From the NCBI GenBank assembly GCA_937923565.1, contig CALDTX010000099.1, positions 1 to 60,425 on the forward strand: a stretch of DNA of 60,425 nucleotides. Direction: 5' to 3'. The notes beneath the pieces were generated by a model. The model had not been told where the DNA came from and did not search any database. It was given only the letters and a program-made list of their open reading frames with translations. The translations under genes and the position numbers were made by a program. Numbering within the stretch: the stretch's first letter is position 1; each line of letters starts with the position of its first letter. Of this stretch, positions 1-8,922 are shown in pieces. The DNA comes from an uncultured Granulosicoccaceae bacterium (GTDB lineage Bacteria; Pseudomonadota; Gammaproteobacteria; Granulosicoccales; Granulosicoccaceae).

Positions 1-92
1 TTGCGATATCGATGGGCGCTACTAAGTCACAGTTTGACGACACCGTTGCCATCCACCCAACAAGCGCTGAAGAACTGGTTACGATGCGATAA
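1..92 (+). CDS. gor: Glutathione-disulfide reductase, C-terminal fragment (partial)
   Basis: The window opens inside a coding frame (first full codon at base 3) that ends with TAA at 90-92. The visible 29 residues include AIHPTSAEELVTMR, the characteristic C-terminus of glutathione reductase; its HP pair carries the histidine that serves as acid/base at the partner subunit's disulfide. The enzyme reduces glutathione disulfide with NADPH in the cytoplasm. Only this tail is present, so cofactor motifs cannot be checked. It runs in the same direction as the pilin genes but is separated by about 230 bases. Confidence 0.85.
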   Translation, partial: AISMGATKSQFDDTVAIHPTSAEELVTMR

Positions 93-320
93 CCGGTTCA
101 CAAAGTTGCTTGTTGGCGTCGAGGGTGGTTAATTTTCAAAATGCCAATTTGATCACCCATTCGACGAAATTCCTAAGCAATATCCTCGATACAGCGCACT
201 GCTGCATCTAAAGTGCTTCCCTGCATTTAATCACCTTGATAGTTGGTCGATACCGTTTCATAGCGAAGGATAAATTCCTGCGTTAAGGCACACTTGTGCT
301 CATGACCGGACCGGCTGAAC

Positions 321-872
321 ATGCTGCAATTTGCTAAAAAAAATCAGGGTTTTTCACTGTTAGAGCTGCTTGTCACACTGGCTATTGCCGCCATTGTGTT
401 GGGTATTGGCCTGCCTTCATTCAAGCAGGTCATGGCAGATAGCCAAATGACGGCGGTGAGTAACGCACTTGTGTACTCAGTGCATACAGCCCGTTCAGAG
501 TCGGTTGAACGAATGCAACCAGTGGGTATTTGCACTAGCACGAATCCGATGGAGCTTGCTGCTGGTTGTGATAACGGTGTTGGTTATGATTCAGGCTGGA
601 TTGTATACGTTGATGAGGATGGCAACGGATCGCGTAATGGCAATGAAACGGTTGTGCATAGAGTAGAAGCACCCGGAGCAGCATTCAGTTTTACGCCAGA
701 CAACGTTTATGCAAATCAAATCTATTTTAACGCGTCGGGTAGCAGTGTGAATGTTGCTAATGTACCCCTCTCGGGCACTATCGTCATTGACTTTATGGGT
801 GGCGCAGAAAAAAGAGATATTTCGGTTTCTGCTAACGGACGTGTTAGTACAAAAGCTCATGATAATCCGTAA
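321..872 (+). CDS. fimT: FimT/FimU (GspH-type) minor pseudopilin
   Basis: 183 residues. The N-terminus is a class III prepilin signal: short basic leader, then GFSLLELLVTLAIA with Glu at position +5 after the cleavage glycine, followed by the hydrophobic helix that anchors the protein in the inner membrane. The region after the helix (SNALVYSVHTARSESVER) is typical of the GspH/FimT domain. Such proteins form part of the priming complex at the tip of type IV pili after processing by PilD. It is the first gene of a five-gene minor-pilin cluster. No strong ribosome binding site precedes the ATG. GspH of a type II secretion system is less likely given the pilV-pilW-pilX neighbours. Confidence 0.9.
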   Translation: MLQFAKKNQGFSLLELLVTLAIAAIVLGIGLPSFKQVMADSQMTAVSNALVYSVHTARSESVERMQPVGICTSTNPMELAAGCDNGVGYDSGWIVYVDEDGNGSRNGNETVVHRVEAPGAAFSFTPDNVYANQIYFNASGSSVNVANVPLSGTIVIDFMGGAEKRDISVSANGRVSTKAHDNP

Positions 873-894
873 TAACAACTTGATTGCACTCTAG

Positions 895-1446
895 ATGAAT
901 AGCAAAAAGAAACAGACTGGCATGGGCATAGTAGAAGTGCTTGTAGCATTGGTGGTTGTTTCCTTTGGTGTATTGGGAATGGCCAGTATGCAACTGACCG
1001 GCATGAAGCACAGCTCAGGTGGCTATAGTCGCTCGAAGGCGTTGTTGTTTGCGCAAAACATGACAACACGTATGCGCATTAATACCGCAGTAAAGCAAAC
1101 CTTCGATTACGATAATTTTGATTCAGACTCTATTTCGTGTAATGCACCACCAATGCCTTATTGCCAGGCAAGGCCGGGTGTTTCGGGTACTGCTGCCGAA
1201 TGTACGCCGCCGGAAATGGCGAACTTCGATTTATATACCGTAGCTTGTGGTGATGTTGGTTCCTCTGGTGCTGAAGATGGTGTGATTGGTACCTTGCCTG
1301 ATGGTCGCTTGACTGTTGAGTGTCTTGGTTCTCCCTGTACAGCAGATTCAGCTTATCAAGTGAGCGTTACCTGGTCTGAAGGTCGATTGCGCTCAGATGA
1401 CGACACACCTGATATAAAGCGTGTACAAGTTAGGTTGCGACCATGA
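895..1446 (+). CDS. pilV: Type IV pilus minor pilin PilV
   Basis: 183 residues. The leader is followed by GMGIVEVLVALVVVSFGVLG, a prepilin cleavage site with Glu at +5 and the PilV-type helix. Downstream ...SKALLFAQNMTTRMRIN matches the conserved PilV segment in which the protein contacts other minor pilins. Several cysteines (CNAPPMPYC, CGD, CLGSPC) suggest disulfides in the periplasmic head. The gene lies 22 bases after fimT and its TGA overlaps the ATG of pilW (ATGA), so translation is probably coupled. The role inferred from the family is assembly of the pilus tip complex. Confidence 0.9.
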   Translation: MNSKKKQTGMGIVEVLVALVVVSFGVLGMASMQLTGMKHSSGGYSRSKALLFAQNMTTRMRINTAVKQTFDYDNFDSDSISCNAPPMPYCQARPGVSGTAAECTPPEMANFDLYTVACGDVGSSGAEDGVIGTLPDGRLTVECLGSPCTADSAYQVSVTWSEGRLRSDDDTPDIKRVQVRLRP

Positions 1447-2159
1447 GTACAGCTAATATTCTTAAGCGGTTCAAGCCAATGCGACACAAACAATCGGGAT
1501 TGTCGCTGGTTGAGTTAATGATTGGCTTGGTGCTGGGCTTGGTTGTGGTTAGTGCCGTATTCAATACTTATGTTGGGTCTACGCGGAGTTCTAAATTTAG
1601 CGAAGGCTTGCAGCGCATGCAGGAAAACGGTCGCTATGGCGTTGCCACTTTACAGCAAGGTATTCGACTAGCGGGCTATGCACCTACCGGTGACCTTAAA
1701 CCGTTTGATATTGCGCTAAGCGATGAAAATACGCTTGTTGTTCAAACCATGCATTTGTACGACTGCAATGGAATTAGCACCGCTGCGAATGATGGCATTG
1801 CTGTTAACACCTATACGCACGATGATCAGGAAGATACTGTTACCTGCACGGGTAATGGGGTTGGCGCTGCGCCCATGCCGATTGTAGAAGGTGTTGAGAG
1901 TGTGCGCTTTTTATATGGCGTTAACACTAATTCTGATGATATTCCTGATCAATATGTTGTTTATGATCCTACGTTGAATCCGGACCAAATTATCAGCGTT
2001 CGTGTTGCTTTATTGATTAGCTCAGTGGATCCGATAAGAACGCGTGCCAGTGAAGAAACGCACGTATTGTTTGATCGTGAAGTTACCACTAACGACAAAA
2101 TTGCGCGCAATGTATTTACCAGTACGGTGTTGCTGCGTAACCGCAAAAAAGATATCTAG
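1443..2159 (+). CDS. pilW: Type IV pilus minor pilin PilW
   Basis: 238 residues. The prepilin site is SGLSLVELMIGLVLGLVVVS, followed by the PilW hallmark of helix plus QENGRYGVATLQQGIRLAGY. The C-terminal part resembles the PilW domain (VEGVESVRFLYGVNTN; ISVRVALLISS). It is rather short for PilW, many of which exceed 300 residues, so part of the variable middle is missing or reduced. It starts within the pilV stop codon and ends 13 bases before pilX. It probably acts in the periplasm as part of the minor-pilin priming complex. Confidence 0.9.
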   Translation: MSTANILKRFKPMRHKQSGLSLVELMIGLVLGLVVVSAVFNTYVGSTRSSKFSEGLQRMQENGRYGVATLQQGIRLAGYAPTGDLKPFDIALSDENTLVVQTMHLYDCNGISTAANDGIAVNTYTHDDQEDTVTCTGNGVGAAPMPIVEGVESVRFLYGVNTNSDDIPDQYVVYDPTLNPDQIISVRVALLISSVDPIRTRASEETHVLFDREVTTNDKIARNVFTSTVLLRNRKKDI

Positions 2160-2172
2160 GCGCGGATAAAAC

Positions 2173-2766
2173 ATGAATTCAAAAAACTCCAAGCTACAAA
2201 TGATACCTCTTCTAAAAAGCGTGCCGGCTCGTGCAAAACAGAGAGGCGTGGCGTTAGCGGTCAGTTTAATTTTATTAGTTGCTATGACCATTCTCGGTGT
2301 GGCCACGCTAAACGGAACTCGTTTGGCAGAAAAAGTAACCAGTAACGCGCAACAAAAAGCCATCACTTTTGAAGTGGCTGAATCGGCGATTAACGCTGTG
2401 TATTTGGTAGATAGATTTAAAGGTTCCATGCAAGGGTTCAGTGGTGCTGGAAATCAAGCTAACGCTGTTGAGCAAAATGATGTTGCAGCTATGCTGGCGG
2501 ATGAGTTTGATCAGCAAAACGGCTTGGGTAAAAGTGTGGACGTTAATGCGGTAGCCACCATTCAGTACTGTGGGGAAGGGCAACCATGGGGCACCGACCT
2601 GGATGCTAATTTAGGTGCCTCAAAACAGGTTTATCACCTGTTTGATGTTGTCGGTGATGCTCAAATAAACAATAGCAATGCGCGATCACGGCATGTAAAG
2701 CGGGCGGGTTACCCTCGACCAAGCATGGGCTTCACTGTAACTTGTACTACACCAGGCACAAATTAA
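2173..2766 (+). CDS. pilX: Type IV pilus assembly protein PilX
   Basis: 197 residues. The N-terminus has the PilX pattern: QRGVALAVSLILLVAMTILGVATLNGTRLAEKVTSN, a single membrane helix without the classic FTLIE motif, followed by AFEVAESAINA-type sequence (here TFEVAESAINAV). The periplasmic part is variable. PilX acts with PilV, PilW and FimU in pilus assembly and in many bacteria is followed by the large adhesin PilY1. Here the TAA stop overlaps the ATG of the next pilin gene by one base (TAATG), leaving no room for pilY1. Confidence 0.85.
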   Translation: MNSKNSKLQMIPLLKSVPARAKQRGVALAVSLILLVAMTILGVATLNGTRLAEKVTSNAQQKAITFEVAESAINAVYLVDRFKGSMQGFSGAGNQANAVEQNDVAAMLADEFDQQNGLGKSVDVNAVATIQYCGEGQPWGTDLDANLGASKQVYHLFDVVGDAQINNSNARSRHVKRAGYPRPSMGFTVTCTTPGTN

Positions 2767-3212
2767 TGAATAACAAAACCTTGGGTTTGTCTGTTCAAAA
2801 GAAGAATGCAGGCTTCACTCTGATCGAGCTGCTGATCGTGGTAGCGATCATTGGGATAATCGCAGCTATCGCTTTTCCAAGTTATTCGTCATACATGGAG
2901 AGATCCCGTCGTGCAGACGCTATCATTTTTCTGGAAGAAGCGGCAGGCATGCAAGCCCGCTTTTTTTCGGAGAATAATCGCTATGGTACAACCATGGCAG
3001 AAATTGGCTTGGGTAATGCCGCCACGAGTACAACAGAAAAGGGCTTATACACAGTTAGTATTGCGAACCCGGATCCAACCAGCTACGTGATGAGTGCTGT
3101 GCCTATGCCAGGAAGTCCGCAGGCTGATGACACGGCGTGCGCAACGTTTTGGGTTGAGTCCTCTGGCGCAAAAGGTGTTTCTGGCACCGATGGTGTGCAG
3201 GGCTGTTGGTAA
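2766..3212 (+). CDS. pilE: Type IV pilin-like protein PilE
   Basis: 148 residues from the ATG at 2766, which shares its A with the pilX stop; an in-frame upstream start at 2742 lies inside pilX and is less likely. The leader NAGFTLIELLIVVAIIGIIAAIAFPSYSSYMERSRRADA is a textbook prepilin signal and alpha-1 helix. The C-terminal pair of cysteines (ADDTACATFW... GVQGCW) marks the D-region loop of PilE-type minor pilins. It closes the minor-pilin cluster. The PilE label follows gene position after pilX; a role as a major pilin is possible but less likely in this context. Confidence 0.88.
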   Translation: MNNKTLGLSVQKKNAGFTLIELLIVVAIIGIIAAIAFPSYSSYMERSRRADAIIFLEEAAGMQARFFSENNRYGTTMAEIGLGNAATSTTEKGLYTVSIANPDPTSYVMSAVPMPGSPQADDTACATFWVESSGAKGVSGTDGVQGCW

Positions 3213-3281
3213 CACGGTTTACTGTGCAGTGACAGATTGTTTAGCCCTTTTTACGCTTTCTATTTTTCAACCTTCTGGCTA

Positions 3282-4874
3282 CTACTCTATTCCCTGACTT
3301 TCCAGGTAGTCTTCATAGTTGCCATGGTAATCGTTATAGCCATCTTCTTTTAGTTCGATAATACGCGTGGCTAAGGTGCTAACGAATTCTCTGTCGTGAC
3401 TAACAAATACCACCGTTCCCGGGTATAAATCTACTGCCAAATTAAGCGACTCTATAGATTCCATATCCAAATGATTGGTTGGCTCGTCGAGCAGCATAAT
3501 GTTCGGTGATTGCAGCATCAACTTACCAAACAGTAGTCGGCCCTGTTCGCCACCTGAGACCACGTTAACCGGTTTTTTGATGTCGTCTTTGTTGAATAGT
3601 AGTCGGCCCAGAATGCCACGAATTTCCTGCTCATCGTGTTCTTCTGATCCCCAACGGCTCATCCAGTCGATGATGGTGACATTGCTGTCGAACTCATCGG
3701 CGTGGTCTTGGGCGTAATAGCCTAACGCTGCGTTGTCGGTGAGTTTTACATGGCCCTTAAAGGGTTCAAGGTCGCCCACCAGTAACTTTAATAAGGTAGA
3801 TTTACCAATGCCATTTGGCCCTATAATGGCAACTTTCTCACCAGCCTCAATAATCAAATTAAATTTGTCCAAAATAATTTGATCGTCGTAACCGGCGTTT
3901 AGCCCCTCGATTTCAATGGCGTTTCTAAAGAGCTTTTTCTCTTGTTCAAAACGGATGTAAGGGTTCTGTCGGCTGGAAGGTTTTATCTTGGTAACTTGCA
4001 GTTTTTCAATTTGTTTCTGACGCGATGTAGCCTGCCGTGCTTTGGATTTGTTCGCTTTGAAACGTTGTACGAACGCTTGCAGTTCATTAATTTGCGCTTT
4101 CTTTTTAGCATTGTCGGCGTACTGGCGTTCGCGCGCTTGCGTTGAAGCCAGCATAAAGTCATCATAGTTGCCCGGATAGACTTTAATTTCGCCGTAGTCT
4201 AAGTCGGCCATGTGCGTGCAAACACTGTTTAAAAAGTGTCTGTCGTGCGAAATGATGATCATGGTTGAGTTGCGTTCGTTTAGAACGTCTTCTAACCAGC
4301 GAATTGTGTTGATATCAAGGTTGTTTGTGGGTTCGTCCAGCAGCAGTAAGTCAGGGTCAGAAAACAAAGCCTGCGCTAGCAGTACCCTAAGCTTTTCGCC
4401 GGGTGCCACCTCACTCATTGGGCCCGTATGTAGCTCTAACGGAATACCTGCGCCTAGTAAAATTTCACCCGCTTTGGCTTCCGCTGAATAACCATCGAGT
4501 TCAGCAAATTGCACTTCCAGCTCAGCAACCTGCATGCCTTCGTCTTCAGTCATTTCCGGTAGGCTGTAGATTCGCTCGCGCTCTTGCTTGATTTCCCACA
4601 GTTGCTGATACCCCATAATGACAGTATCGAGCACGGTACAGTCTTCGAACGCAAACTGATCCTGCTTAAGTGTTGCGAATCGGTTGTCTGGTTCGATCAT
4701 GACATTGCCATGAGAAGGTTCCAGGTCGCCACCCAGAATTTTCATGAAAGTCGATTTTCCGCTGCCGTTAGCACCAATGAGGCCGTAGCGGTTACCCTCG
4801 CCAAATTTAATTGAAACGTTCTCAAAGAGAGGCTTGGCACCGAATTGAATAGTGAGGTTTGCTGTTGAGATCAC
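3282..4874 (-). CDS. ybiT: ABC-F family ATPase YbiT
   Basis: 530 residues from the GTG at 4874, the same length as E. coli YbiT as I remember it, and homology begins just after this codon ([20 protein letters not shown]). An ATG 69 bases upstream would add a basic tail with no counterpart. Two ATP-binding domains are visible: Walker [10 protein letters not shown] and [13 protein letters not shown] signatures and [21 protein letters not shown] Walker B segments, with a charged linker ([18 protein letters not shown]) between them. There are no membrane segments. ABC-F proteins act on ribosomes, probably at the E site, to relieve stalled translation. It is convergent with pilE and has a 145-base upstream gap. 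Confidence 0.93.
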   Translation of the reverse strand: MISTANLTIQFGAKPLFENVSIKFGEGNRYGLIGANGSGKSTFMKILGGDLEPSHGNVMIEPDNRFATLKQDQFAFEDCTVLDTVIMGYQQLWEIKQERERIYSLPEMTEDEGMQVAELEVQFAELDGYSAEAKAGEILLGAGIPLELHTGPMSEVAPGEKLRVLLAQALFSDPDLLLLDEPTNNLDINTIRWLEDVLNERNSTMIIISHDRHFLNSVCTHMADLDYGEIKVYPGNYDDFMLASTQARERQYADNAKKKAQINELQAFVQRFKANKSKARQATSRQKQIEKLQVTKIKPSSRQNPYIRFEQEKKLFRNAIEIEGLNAGYDDQIILDKFNLIIEAGEKVAIIGPNGIGKSTLLKLLVGDLEPFKGHVKLTDNAALGYYAQDHADEFDSNVTIIDWMSRWGSEEHDEQEIRGILGRLLFNKDDIKKPVNVVSGGEQGRLLFGKLMLQSPNIMLLDEPTNHLDMESIESLNLAVDLYPGTVVFVSHDREFVSTLATRIIELKEDGYNDYHGNYEDYLESQGIE

Positions 4875-5019
4875 GATATTGCTTAATCTATGATTGGTAT
4901 TTTGAAATGGCGTCAGTTTATCTTTTTTACGATGTAAAAACACGAAAGCCAGCTGTAATGGGGTATTGTAACGGGTTTAGTGGCTAGCGGCTCGCGTTGG
5001 CGTATATCAGTGTGCCGAA

Positions 5020-5946
5020 ATGTCTAATTTTTCCCTTTATGTTTTAACGGTGCTCATCTGGGGTTCGTCATGGTTTGCCATAAGCTTTCAGCTGGGCTCA
5101 GTTGATGAAATGGTTTCCATTTTCTACCGGTTTGCGTTGGCTGCGCTATTGCTACTTGCGTTTTGTGTACTGAAAAAGAAACCGCTGCGTTTTTCATTGA
5201 AGAATCATGTGTTTTTAGCACTTCAGGGTATATGTCTATTCAGTTCGAATTACGTGCTTATTTACTATTGTACCGCTTACATAGCAACCGGTTTGGTCGC
5301 TGTAATTTTCTCCACAATGGTCGCTTTGAATATCATTAATAGTGCCTTGTTTTTAAAGCGCCCGATAAAGCCAGTGGTTGTGCTGGGTGCTATGTTTGGT
5401 CTAAGTGGAATTTCATTGGTTTTCGGGCATGAACTGTTGGCTGCCACGCAAGCGGTAGATAGTGAGCGTATATGGAAAGGATTACTGTTAGGGTTAGTGG
5501 CAACTTATTTTGCGTCCCTCGGTAATATAATCTCGGCCAGAAATCAGGCCAATGATATTCCGGTGTTACAGGCCAACGCGTTAGGTATGTTTTATGGCAG
5601 TTTGCTATTGGCTTTTGTTGCTGTCGCGCTCGGCGCTGAATTCAAAATGGATTGGTCTGTCAGTTATGTAGGGTCGTTGTTGTATCTAACATTTTTCGGA
5701 TCAATCGTTGCCTTTGGCGCTTATTTGAGTTTGATTGGAAAAATAGGCGCTGATAAAGCAGCCTATACAACAGTGCTTTTTCCAGTAGTGGCGTTATTAC
5801 TCAGTACAGCGTTTGAAGGTTTTGAATGGACGTGGCCATCGCTGTTGGGTGTGTTAATGGTGTTTGTTGGAAATTTGATTGTTGTGGGCCGGCACGCGTT
5901 AAGAGGCTTTTTTCAGGATGCGAAAAAACGCGTTTATTCTGCTTAA
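5020..5946 (+). CDS. DMT superfamily (EamA) transporter
   Basis: 308 residues with about ten hydrophobic segments arranged as two EamA repeats: residues about 5-140 and 150-295. The N-terminal LTVLIWGSSWFAISFQLG and the central LALQGICLFSSNYVLIYYCTAYIATGLVAVI are typical of the family, which exports amino acids, purines or other metabolites across the inner membrane. The substrate cannot be assigned. The gene stands alone between ybiT and dodecin. Its stop codon lies within the first copy of a perfect 14-base tandem repeat. Confidence 0.9.
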   Translation: MSNFSLYVLTVLIWGSSWFAISFQLGSVDEMVSIFYRFALAALLLLAFCVLKKKPLRFSLKNHVFLALQGICLFSSNYVLIYYCTAYIATGLVAVIFSTMVALNIINSALFLKRPIKPVVVLGAMFGLSGISLVFGHELLAATQAVDSERIWKGLLLGLVATYFASLGNIISARNQANDIPVLQANALGMFYGSLLLAFVAVALGAEFKMDWSVSYVGSLLYLTFFGSIVAFGAYLSLIGKIGADKAAYTTVLFPVVALLLSTAFEGFEWTWPSLLGVLMVFVGNLIVVGRHALRGFFQDAKKRVYSA

Positions 5947-5968
5947 TTAGTACTGCTTAATTAGTACT
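5941..5968 (+). repeat. Perfect 14-bp tandem duplication over a stop codon
   Basis: Two adjacent identical copies of gcttaattagtact, at 5941-5954 and 5955-5968. The TAA stop of the transporter gene (5944-5946) is inside copy one, so copy two supplies a second TAA in the same sequence context but shifted by 14 bases. It looks like replication slippage. Confidence 0.85.
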
Positions 5969-5975
5969 GATGCCT

Positions 5976-6022
5976 GCAAGCAGCTAGGTTAATCCGGAAG
6001 TAGATTCAGTTAAGCTGCTTGC
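5976..6022. terminator. Inverted repeat between convergent transporter and dodecin genes
   Basis: GCAAGCAGCT (5976-5985) is complementary to AGCTGCTTGC (6013-6022), a perfect 10-bp stem with a 27-base loop. It lies between two convergent genes. Neither side has a good T-run, so it could be a Rho-assisted or weak bidirectional terminator, or only an RNA-stabilising hairpin. Confidence 0.35.
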
Positions 6023-6052
6023 TGGCACTGGCTTAAAACGAGCGAAAAGTGT

Positions 6053-6256
6053 TTAGTCTTTTAATACGAAAGAAACTTTCATAGTTACGCGGTATTCAGA
6101 CACTTTTCCGTTGTCTACCATGGCTTTTTGCTCTTTGATCCAAACACTGCGAACATTTTTCAGTGTTTTGTCGGCGCGTTTTACACCTTCGTTAACGGCG
6201 TCATCAAAGCTTTTTGTTGAAGAAGAGATAATTTCGGTTACTTTTGCTACAGACAT
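6053..6256 (-). CDS. Dodecin family flavin-binding protein
   Basis: 67 residues, the usual dodecin length. It begins MSVAKVTEIISSSTKSFDDAV, continues with the single helix (NEGVKRADKTLKNVRS) and ends in the paired strands EYRVTMKVSFVL. Trp39 in the VRSVWIKEQ segment matches the tryptophan that stacks on flavin. Dodecins assemble as hollow dodecamers that store or buffer riboflavin, FMN or FAD in the cytoplasm. AAGGAGC is present just upstream of the ATG. The gene is monocistronic. Confidence 0.93.
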   Translation of the reverse strand: MSVAKVTEIISSSTKSFDDAVNEGVKRADKTLKNVRSVWIKEQKAMVDNGKVSEYRVTMKVSFVLKD

Positions 6257-6351
6257 GCTAGTAAGCTCCTTACATTTAACAGTAGAATAAATGACACGAA
6301 GAATGCATCAGTGCGTTTATTATATCAGCGGCTTTAGAATCGAATTGCAAT

Positions 6352-7521
6352 ATGAAAGATACAATTGACGTACAAAATACCGATCCGCTGTTCGATACGG
6401 TTATTTCACGGTTAAACACGTCCAGCATGAAGTGGGATAAATACCAAGGTCAGGACGTGCTCCCGATGTGGGTGGCCGACATGGACTTCGCCGTTGCCGC
6501 ACCTATCCAGCAAGCGCTGCAAGAACGTCTGGAACACCCGGTGTTTGGCTACACCACAGCACCTGAATCATTAAATGATGCCATCGCTGACCACCTGCTT
6601 GCTGAATACAACTGGACCATTGATAAACAGTGGCTTGTCTACTTACCGGGGGTAGTTACTGGTTTGGCCGTTGCCTGTAAAGGGTTGTGTGAAGACGGTG
6701 ACGACATCATGGTTAATCCGCCAATTTATCATCATTTTTACGACTCCCATGAAGACAAACGGCAAAACCTTATTAAGGTTCCTTTGCATAAAGCTGGAGG
6801 GCGCTGGACTTACAATGTGCCAGCAATGAGCGAGGCTGTTACTGATAAAACGTCGATGATTATGATGTGTTCGCCGCATAACCCAACGGGTACCGTGTTC
6901 AGTCATGATGAACTCAATGCAGTAGCGAAGATGTGCAAAGACAACAATATGTTAATGGTGTCAGATGAAATACACTGCGATTTAGTCATTGATAAAAAGA
7001 GTCGGCATATACCAACTGCCGTTGCTTGCCCAGAATACGCCGATCACATTATTACGTTAATGAGCGGCAGTAAAACCTGGAACTTAGCGGGTTTAAATAC
7101 ATCGTTCGCAATAATCAGTAACCCGGCAGTACGAGAAGCATTTTGTGCCGCTGCAAAGTCGATTGTTCCGTTAGTACCACCATTGGCTTATGTAGCCACG
7201 GAAGCCGCTTACAAAGATGCTCAGGAATGGCGTAGTAAGCTGTTAGATTATCTTGCCGGTAATTTTGAATTAATTAGTCGTGAAGTTGCGGCTATGCCAG
7301 GTTTGTCTTTAGAGCCACTTAGTGCCACTTATTTGGCTTGGATAGATGCCACAGAACTGGGCATGGATAACACTCAGCAATTTTTTGAAGAAAACGGTGT
7401 GGGTTTGTCCAGTGGAGAACAGTTTGGTCAGCCTCAATACCTTCGGCTTAATTTTGCGTGTCCGCGTTCAGTATTAAAAGAGGGTCTTGCCAGAATGGCT
7501 AAAGCGTTAGCCAAAAGTTAA
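6352..7521 (+). CDS. MalY/PatB family PLP-dependent C-S lyase
   Basis: 389 residues, full length for fold-type I class MalY/PatB. The N-terminal RLNTSSMKWDKYQGQDVLPMWVADMDFAVA is the family signature, CSPHNPTGTVF contains the PLP-contacting Asn, VSDEIHCDLV the Asp/His pair, and SGSKTWNLAGL the lysine that forms the PLP aldimine. Members cleave cystathionine, cystine or cysteine conjugates by beta-elimination; some act as aminotransferases. Cytoplasmic. It stands alone with about 95 bases on each side, so context does not reveal the substrate. Confidence 0.9.
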   Translation: MKDTIDVQNTDPLFDTVISRLNTSSMKWDKYQGQDVLPMWVADMDFAVAAPIQQALQERLEHPVFGYTTAPESLNDAIADHLLAEYNWTIDKQWLVYLPGVVTGLAVACKGLCEDGDDIMVNPPIYHHFYDSHEDKRQNLIKVPLHKAGGRWTYNVPAMSEAVTDKTSMIMMCSPHNPTGTVFSHDELNAVAKMCKDNNMLMVSDEIHCDLVIDKKSRHIPTAVACPEYADHIITLMSGSKTWNLAGLNTSFAIISNPAVREAFCAAAKSIVPLVPPLAYVATEAAYKDAQEWRSKLLDYLAGNFELISREVAAMPGLSLEPLSATYLAWIDATELGMDNTQQFFEENGVGLSSGEQFGQPQYLRLNFACPRSVLKEGLARMAKALAKS

Positions 7522-7620
7522 TTGGATGGAAGCTATTTAGAAAAGCTTCAGCGAAATATAAAGATAGTTCGATAAAGATAGCCCAATAAGTTTACGCGCC
7601 AAAACACAATCGCTTATGTA

Positions 7621-8253
7621 TTAAGAGGGCAACAATATGTTGCCTTCATCGACTGCTTTGATAAAGTTTATGGTCATGCGGGCTGTTGCCCCCCAAAGCG
7701 TTTCACCATCAAATTCGTTGTACACAATAATAGGGTGGCGTTTCGCTGACTGCGGATCTAATTCACTTCTGGCACGAAGCGTAAAATTGTTAGGGTCGCG
7801 TAGCCAGTTAAGCGGAATAAGAAAAGCTCGCGCAACTTCTGTTGGTTGCAGCTTTAAATTGGATGGCCACTGAATAATACCGATAACCGGTGTTACCTCA
7901 AAATGACTGACAGTTACGTATTGATCAATTTGCCCGATTACTTTAATACGACTGCTTTCCAGTCCGATTTCCTCATGAGTTTCTCTTAAGGCGGTGGCGG
8001 TTGCGTTGTTGTCGTCGGCTTCTTGTGATCCTCCTGGAAAGGCTACTTGACCGCTGTGCTTGTCAAGGTTGTTGGCGGCGCGACGAATATACAGAATATG
8101 CCATTGCCCTGCGGATTTAACCAGCGGTATAAGAACCGCTGCCTGCCGTTTACTGTTGTTTGAGGTTTGGTTGCTGTTCAGAGGGATGTCAGAATTCTTA
8201 TGCAAGCCTTCGTGGCTTTTGGATTTCAATATCTGAAGATCATCGATGCTCAT
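7621..8253 (-). CDS. CoA pyrophosphatase (NudL/YeaB-type Nudix hydrolase)
   Basis: 210 residues from the ATG at 8253; a longer frame to 8295 adds 14 residues and cannot be excluded. The segment HSGQVAFPGG is the extra motif upstream of the Nudix box that marks coenzyme A pyrophosphatases, and the box itself (LRETHEEIGLE) has the spacing of E. coli NudL, including the extra residue before LRE. The enzyme would split CoA or its derivatives into phosphopantetheine and 3',5'-ADP using Mg or Mn. It lies 81 bases downstream of the acetyltransferase gene on the same strand and may share its transcript. Confidence 0.88.
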   Translation of the reverse strand: MSIDDLQILKSKSHEGLHKNSDIPLNSNQTSNNSKRQAAVLIPLVKSAGQWHILYIRRAANNLDKHSGQVAFPGGSQEADDNNATATALRETHEEIGLESSRIKVIGQIDQYVTVSHFEVTPVIGIIQWPSNLKLQPTEVARAFLIPLNWLRDPNNFTLRARSELDPQSAKRHPIIVYNEFDGETLWGATARMTINFIKAVDEGNILLPS

Positions 8254-8334
8254 GATGGTTAGTATAAAACGCTCATTTTTTTGTACAGAGTACACAAATT
8301 AAGTGGCTTCGGTTTGTACGAATTTCAGACGCTT

Positions 8335-8922
8335 TTAGACTGCGTTAGTTTTATCTGATTTTAATCGGGCAAAAAGCTCTAGATCGTGTAGTTGGTCCTT
8401 GAAATAGATTTTTTGCCTCTGCCTGCCTTCGTGCTCGAACCCGTTGTTTTTTAAAACTTTCTGCGACGCTTTATTGGCGGTTGTTGTCCATGCTTCAATG
8501 CGGTTTAAATTCAGGGAGTTGTGAGCAAAGCCAACCAGAGTGTTTAGTGCCTCACTGGCGTAACCGTTGTTCCAATGTTCCGGGTGAATTTCGTACCCAA
8601 TGAGCGCGGAACCAATTTTTTTTTCAAAGCTATTGATCCTAATAGCACCGATCAATTCATTGTTTTGCTTTCGTTCAATAATCCATGCGCAACCGTTGCC
8701 GCGTGTGGATAGCTTGGACATCCAGCTAACAAATCGTTCTGAGCGTTTAAACGTAGGTGCGTGGGGAATGTCTGAATGTTCAGAAACTTCTGAAAAGCTT
8801 AACAACGCGTGGTAGTCGGTGGCATCGCTTAATTTCACCTGCCTGAGCGTTAGTCGTTCTGACGAGAGCTCCTTAAATATGTCCTGTTTAAGTGTGGCTG
8901 CCAATTTTCGCCAGCTATTCAA
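8335..8922 (-). CDS. GNAT acetyltransferase, RimJ/RimL type
   Basis: 195 residues from a TTG start at 8922 that overlaps the stop codon of the small upstream gene (TTGA). The protein opens with the RimJ/RimL pattern LSSERLTLRQVKLSDATDYHAL, contains IGYEIHPEHWNNGYASEAL (acetyl-CoA-binding motif A region) and RIEAWTTTANKASQKVLKNNGFEHEG, typical of N-terminal or side-chain N-acetyltransferases. The acceptor is unknown; ribosomal proteins or small amines are possible. Translational coupling to the small zinc-ribbon-like gene suggests a shared function or shared expression. Confidence 0.88.
   Translation of the reverse strand: MNSWRKLAATLKQDIFKELSSERLTLRQVKLSDATDYHALLSFSEVSEHSDIPHAPTFKRSERFVSWMSKLSTRGNGCAWIIERKQNNELIGAIRINSFEKKIGSALIGYEIHPEHWNNGYASEALNTLVGFAHNSLNLNRIEAWTTTANKASQKVLKNNGFEHEGRQRQKIYFKDQLHDLELFARLKSDKTNAV

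Noticed and set aside
98-322. A minus-strand frame between the gor fragment and fimT beginning MFSRSGHEHK with in-frame TAA and TAG codons, continuing to a TGA at 98-100; could be a decayed gene.
   Set aside because: Two internal stops in 75 codons is about what random sequence gives, and I recognise no family. A blastx search of 93-320 would decide it.
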